7,837 bases of DNA from an uncultured Oscillospiraceae bacterium (GTDB lineage Bacteria; Bacillota; Clostridia; Oscillospirales; Oscillospiraceae). A program made the translations under genes and the position numbers. Under the pieces are notes generated by a model, which ran no database searches, was not told where the DNA came from, and saw nothing but the letters and a program-made list of their open reading frames with translations. Where the stretch lies: NCBI GenBank assembly GCA_934572445.1, contig CAKTLD010000093.1, positions 1 through 7,837 on the forward strand, written 5' to 3'. Below, one piece after another: positions 4,917 through 7,837 of this stretch (positions within the stretch are counted from its first letter, which is position 1; each line of letters starts with the position of its first letter).

Positions 4917-7563
4917 CATTCTGATCTCGGGCTATTACGGCTTCGATAACATCGGCGACGAATCCATCCTGCGCACGCTTGTCACCTCGCTGCGCGAGCA
5001 TATTCCCGACTGCTCGCTCACGGTGCTCTCACATAATCCTGCCGCCACGCGCGAGAAGTATGGCGTGGAGGCGGTGGAGCGCATGTCGCCGATGGCAATT
5101 CTGCGCGCGGTGAAAAAGTGTGACATGCTCATCTCCGGCGGAGGGAGCCTTTTGCAGGATGTGACGAGCAGCAAGAGCCTGCACTACTACCTTGCCATCA
5201 TTCGCTGCGCACAGTTTTTCCGCAAAAAGGTCTTTATCTATTCGCAGGGCATCGGGCCGATCGACCGCCCGGGCAACCGCCGCGCTGCGGCAAAGGCACT
5301 GCAAAAGGCTGACGGTATCGTCGTGCGCGACGAGCGCTCGGCGGCGCTGCTCGAGGAGATCGGCATTGCGCGTGAAAGGATCGTCATTACCGCAGACCCC
5401 GTTATCCGCATGAAAAAGCCGGAGGGGGATGTCGGTGCGGAGATCCTGCACCGCGCGGGCGTGACACTTGGCGGTCGGCTGACGGTCGGCTGGGCCATCC
5501 GCGAGCGCGATGTGAACAGCCGCTTTGTTGCCGAGATCCTCAAGTCTATCCGCTGGCTCAAGGATACCTACAATGCCCAGTCGGTGCTGATCCCGTTCCA
5601 CTATGAGGAGGACGGCGAGGTCTGCCGCCATATCGCCTCTCAGCTGCCGGACGATACGGCGGTCTGCCTGAACGAAAAATACCTCTCCGAGGACATGCTC
5701 TCCATCATCGGCAATATGGATATGCTCGTCGGCGTGCGGCTCCATTCGCTGATCTACGCCGCTATCATGGGCGTGCCGCTCATCGGCATCTCGTATGACC
5801 CCAAATGCACGGCGTTTCTGAATTCCGTTGGGCTCGACAAGCTGAGCACGCGGGAGGGCTTTACCGCGGAACTTTTTGAGCCTGAGGCTGCGCGCGTGCT
5901 GGAAACGGGCAGGGAGCAGGTGCAGTGTGTGGAGGCGCACATGGACGAGCTCTCGCGCAAGCTCGACACGAACGAGGAAATGATCTGCGCGATCATGGAG
6001 AAATCGAGGAAACATACCATGCAGGACCCGCAAAAGAACAGAAAAAATAAGGAAAATTCCGGCGTTCGCACGGCGGGCGCGATCAGTCTCGTCTTTTTGC
6101 TGACGCTCTTTGCCAAGCTCCTTGGCGTTGTACGCGAGATGATGCAGGCCAACATCTTTGGCACCGGCATCGACGCGGACCTTTACACCGCGTCCTACAA
6201 TTCGACGCTCTATCTTTTTACGACGATGTGCTACGCGCTGTGCATCGCGGCGGTACCGATCCTGACGAAGGAATTCGCCGCCGACCGAAAGCGCGGTGAA
6301 CGCGCGGCCAATAACCTGATGACTGTTACGCTGCTTGGCGCGCTCGCTGCGGTCGTGCTGTGGCAGGTCTTTGCCTCTACGCCGCTCGTCGGCGCGATCT
6401 GGGACCTGGAGGCTGCGGAGCTGCCGCGTCTTGCAGGCTATATCCGTATCATGGCCTGCGCGCTGCCGGTCGTGGCGGCGGCATACCTGAACGTTGCCAT
6501 CTTCCAGGCGACCGACCACTACGAATTACAGGGCAGCATGAGCATCCCGTATAATGCGTTTCTGGCCATTTTCCTTGTGACACTGGGGGCAAAGTGGGGG
6601 ATCGGCGGCGTGGTGATCGCAAGCTCGTGCGCGTGGCTCTTACAGCTCGCCATGAGCATCCCGTATGCGAAAAAGGAACATTATGTCTACCGACCGATGC
6701 TCGACCGCAAGGCGGACTATGTTGGCACCTATTTCCGCACTGCGCTCGTCACGGTGCTCACGACCTCGGTGTTTCTCTTTTGCTATCTGATCGACACGGC
6801 GACCGCCACGGCCTTCAACGACAGCGCCGTCAGCGCCTTCTACTATGCCGACAAGCTTTTCACCCCGCTCACGACCAGCGTGCTTTACAGCATCAGCGCG
6901 GTCATGTTCCCACGCTTCAACCGCGAGTTCACGAAAGAGGACTCGAAGGGCTATCTTGGCTACATCTGGAGCGTGACGGAGAATACGCTGCTCTTTATCC
7001 TGCCGGTCTGTGCGATGATGTGCGCGTTCGGCACGGACATTATCCGCGTGATCTTTGAAAGCGGCAGCTTTACCGCCGAGTCGACCGAGATGACGGGCAG
7101 CATCTTCGCCCGCTATGCGCTCGGCATGAGCGCATTCGCCGTGCTTGACCTTTTGAACAAGGCCTACTACGCGATGAAAAAGACGCTGGTGCCGCTGCTC
7201 ATCAACCTCGGCGTTCTGGTGCTGAACCTCATCTTGAACCGCGTGTTTTATACCGATACCGGTGTCGCCGCGGCAACGTCGCTTGCACTGACCATCGGCG
7301 CGGCTGCGATGACGGTCCAGCTCTTTCGCGGCACAAAGATCGTGCGCCTTGTCCCGCTTCTCAAGGGCCTTGCCGCCACGGCGGCGATGGCGGTCGTGCT
7401 CTACGGCGGCCACGCGCTGCTCGTCACGGCGGACGACAGCAAGCTGATGCTCGTCGTGAAATGCGGCCTGACGGGTGTTGTGGGCTGCGTAGTCTATGCG
7501 CTGGTCAGCATGGTATTGAAGCAGAATATCATTGCGGATACTTTGAAGAAGTTCAAAAAGTAA
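4909..7563 (+). CDS. csaB-murJ: CsaB polysaccharide pyruvyl transferase fused to a MurJ/MviN-type lipid flippase
   Basis: An 884-residue two-domain protein. Residues 1-365 are CsaB-like (polysaccharide pyruvyl transferase family): GYYGFDNIGDES (9-19), ISGGGSLLQD (75-84), YSQGIGP (111-117), DPVIR, and GVRLHSLIYAAIMGVP (275-290) with the conserved His, then SYDPK (295-299). CsaB adds ketal pyruvate to secondary cell-wall polymers, which allows anchoring of SLH-domain proteins. A lysine/asparagine-rich linker (366-386) leads to a complete MurJ/MviN unit with about 14 hydrophobic helices. It carries KLLGVVRE (403-410), GTGIDADLYTASYN (418-431), YYADKLFTP (645-653) and VMFPRFNREF (665-674). MurJ flips lipid II across the membrane. 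From M371 the flippase part is 514 residues, a normal MurJ length (E. coli 511), so both partners look intact. ATG 4909 overlaps the DUF5693 stop by 8 bases; a TTG at 4882 would add nine residues before the conserved MVNILISG start and is less likely. The flippase could serve a polymer other than peptidoglycan. Confidence 0.85.
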   Translation: MVNILISGYYGFDNIGDESILRTLVTSLREHIPDCSLTVLSHNPAATREKYGVEAVERMSPMAILRAVKKCDMLISGGGSLLQDVTSSKSLHYYLAIIRCAQFFRKKVFIYSQGIGPIDRPGNRRAAAKALQKADGIVVRDERSAALLEEIGIARERIVITADPVIRMKKPEGDVGAEILHRAGVTLGGRLTVGWAIRERDVNSRFVAEILKSIRWLKDTYNAQSVLIPFHYEEDGEVCRHIASQLPDDTAVCLNEKYLSEDMLSIIGNMDMLVGVRLHSLIYAAIMGVPLIGISYDPKCTAFLNSVGLDKLSTREGFTAELFEPEAARVLETGREQVQCVEAHMDELSRKLDTNEEMICAIMEKSRKHTMQDPQKNRKNKENSGVRTAGAISLVFLLTLFAKLLGVVREMMQANIFGTGIDADLYTASYNSTLYLFTTMCYALCIAAVPILTKEFAADRKRGERAANNLMTVTLLGALAAVVLWQVFASTPLVGAIWDLEAAELPRLAGYIRIMACALPVVAAAYLNVAIFQATDHYELQGSMSIPYNAFLAIFLVTLGAKWGIGGVVIASSCAWLLQLAMSIPYAKKEHYVYRPMLDRKADYVGTYFRTALVTVLTTSVFLFCYLIDTATATAFNDSAVSAFYYADKLFTPLTTSVLYSISAVMFPRFNREFTKEDSKGYLGYIWSVTENTLLFILPVCAMMCAFGTDIIRVIFESGSFTAESTEMTGSIFARYALGMSAFAVLDLLNKAYYAMKKTLVPLLINLGVLVLNLILNRVFYTDTGVAAATSLALTIGAAAMTVQLFRGTKIVRLVPLLKGLAATAAMAVVLYGGHALLVTADDSKLMLVVKCGLTGVVGCVVYALVSMVLKQNIIADTLKKFKK
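6006..6021 (+). promoter_or_regulatory. Possible internal ribosome-binding site and ATG for a free MurJ
   Basis: GAGGAAA (6006-6012) is followed, with an eight-base gap after AGGA, by ATG at 6019-6021, in frame with the long fusion gene (residue M371). It falls exactly at the CsaB/MurJ junction. The next codons (6028-6060) are strikingly A-rich in an otherwise GC-rich gene, as is typical of a gene's 5' end. Initiation here would give a 514-residue free flippase. Whether it is used is inference. Confidence 0.4.
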
Positions 7564-7580
7564 GCTTTTTAGGATTTTTT

Positions 7581-7597
7581 CCCCACGCCGTGTGGGG
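7581..7597. repeat. Hairpin CCCCAC/GTGGGG preceded by a T-run
   Basis: A six-base perfect stem (CCCCAC pairing with GTGGGG) has a five-base loop. It is directly preceded by TTTTTT and followed, after a six-base bulge, by AAAA at 7604-7607, so the pairing could extend outward by four A-T pairs. For a + strand terminator the T-run is on the wrong side, and on the - strand an A-run follows the stem, so it is not a standard intrinsic terminator in either direction. Confidence 0.6.
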
Positions 7598-7605
7598 ACG
7601 CGGAA

Positions 7606-7643
7606 AAGGGGGCCATTCTTTCATGTGAGAGAATGGCCCCCTT
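7606..7643. repeat. Long near-perfect palindrome (17-bp stem), possible transcription terminator or dispersed repeat
   Basis: AAGGGGGCCATTCT (7606-7619) pairs perfectly with AGAATGGCCCCCTT (7630-7643). The pairing continues inward through one T-G wobble and two further pairs to an ATGT loop (7623-7626), giving a 17-bp stem with a tetraloop. Transcribed from either strand this is a very stable hairpin and it lies about 45 bases after the csaB-murJ stop, so it may end the operon or protect its 3' end. It has no U-tract after it; instead a C-rich run follows, so a textbook intrinsic terminator is doubtful. A short palindromic repeat present at many loci is an equally good reading. Confidence 0.65.
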
Positions 7644-7661
7644 GGCCCCCCAAGAGAATGC

Positions 7662-7677
7662 GAGGGGAGTGCCCCTC
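7662..7677. repeat. Small hairpin GAGGGG/CCCCTC
   Basis: A six-base perfect stem with an AGTG loop, 18 bases after the long palindrome. It has no T-tract. It may be part of the same composite repeat unit. Confidence 0.5.
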
Positions 7678-7743
7678 AATCCCCGACATTGGCAGTTTGC
7701 AGCTTGAATGACTGCACGCGCTGCGCAGTGTAGGTGCGGTGTA

Positions 7744-7758
7744 CATGGCTTCGCCATG
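7744..7758. repeat. Palindrome CATGGC-TTC-GCCATG
   Basis: A perfect six-base inverted repeat around a three-base loop. On the - strand it reads CATGGC-GAA-GCCATG. I believe similar palindromes are common between genes in gut Clostridia, but that is recollection and not shown here. Confidence 0.5.
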
Positions 7759-7837
7759 AATCTGGAAATGTCAAGAAATGTGCAGTCGGGAAACACCCAA
7801 AATCTGAAAAGCATGGTAATACAGCGCAGTTTTCCGA

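Larger units (their letters stand above)
7564..7837. other. Non-coding tail with multiple inverted repeats
   Basis: There is no credible gene in the last 274 bases. Right after the stop come two T-runs (7566-7570 and 7575-7580), then four separate inverted repeats (7581-7597, 7606-7643, 7662-7677 and 7744-7758) and a more weakly paired stretch around 7711-7729. The pentamer GCAGT recurs at 7692, 7725, 7782 and 7826. Base composition shifts repeatedly between G/C runs and AT-rich text, unlike the coding region. This looks like a repeat-laden intergenic spacer; its other side lies beyond the window. Confidence 0.6.

Noticed and set aside
5029..6519. Long open frame on the - strand (496 codons)
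   Set aside because: It is antisense to the CsaB-MurJ gene, rich in His/Arg/Asp from reversed codons, with no motif.
7542..7570. Possible weak terminator from TTTGAA/TTCAAA or AAAAAG/CTTTTT pairings at the end of csaB-murJ
   Set aside because: The stems are short and AT-rich, overlap the coding end, and are poorly placed relative to the T-runs.
7569..7814. 81-codon open frame on the - strand in the tail
   Set aside because: It runs straight through all the hairpins, has no clear ribosome-binding site and no recognisable domain; it is most likely a chance frame in repeat DNA.
7794..7822. Possible extended -10 promoter element (TGGTAATAC) on the + strand
   Set aside because: There is no -35-like hexamer at the proper distance, and no gene start lies within the window after it.
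1..7837. CRISPR arrays, tRNA/rRNA genes, insertion sequences, phage or defence genes
   Set aside because: No direct-repeat array, cloverleaf pattern, transposase or phage motif is visible on either strand.

Overview
This GC-rich window looks like the chromosome of an anaerobic Clostridia bacterium. The Oscillospiraceae (an Oscillibacter- or Lawsonibacter-like gut Firmicute) is my best guess. This rests on the DUF5693-CsaB pairing, which is a Firmicutes trait, on the GC-rich codon use, and on the style of the intergenic repeats; I could not run a taxonomic search. All five genes lie on the + strand and are packed almost end to end, and no credible gene is seen on the - strand.

Region 1 (1-2694) is a nucleoside/sugar-phosphate salvage block. 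It holds the C-terminal three quarters of an MtaD/DadD-type amidohydrolase (methylthioadenosine / S-adenosylhomocysteine / 5'-deoxyadenosine deaminase). A divergent MtnA-type aldose-1-phosphate isomerase follows, then a FucA-like class II (zinc) aldolase. The spacings are 11 bp and 1 bp. Together they suggest a DHAP-shunt-like pathway: deamination of a 5'-substituted adenosine by-product of SAM chemistry, phosphorolysis by an enzyme not in this window, isomerisation of the 5-substituted ribose-1-phosphate to the ribulose-1-phosphate, and retro-aldol cleavage to DHAP plus a small aldehyde. No MtnB/C/D-type genes of the classical methionine salvage route are present here.

Region 2 (2733-7563) is a cell-envelope block. 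A 727-residue DUF5693 membrane protein (N-terminal anchor, large extracytoplasmic domain, roughly nine C-terminal membrane segments) overlaps by 8 bases an unusually long gene that joins a CsaB-type polysaccharide pyruvyl transferase to a full-length MurJ/MviN-type 14-helix flippase in one reading frame. A good ribosome-binding site and an in-frame ATG sit exactly at the junction, so a free MurJ could be made as well as the fusion. The likely role is making and exporting a pyruvylated cell-wall polymer and/or peptidoglycan precursor.

Region 3 (7564-7837) is a non-coding tail rich in inverted repeats, including a near-perfect 17-bp hairpin. It may include transcription termination for the operon and/or a genome-dispersed palindromic repeat. 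The most interesting points are the CsaB-MurJ fusion with its possible internal start, and the kinase-free salvage cluster.
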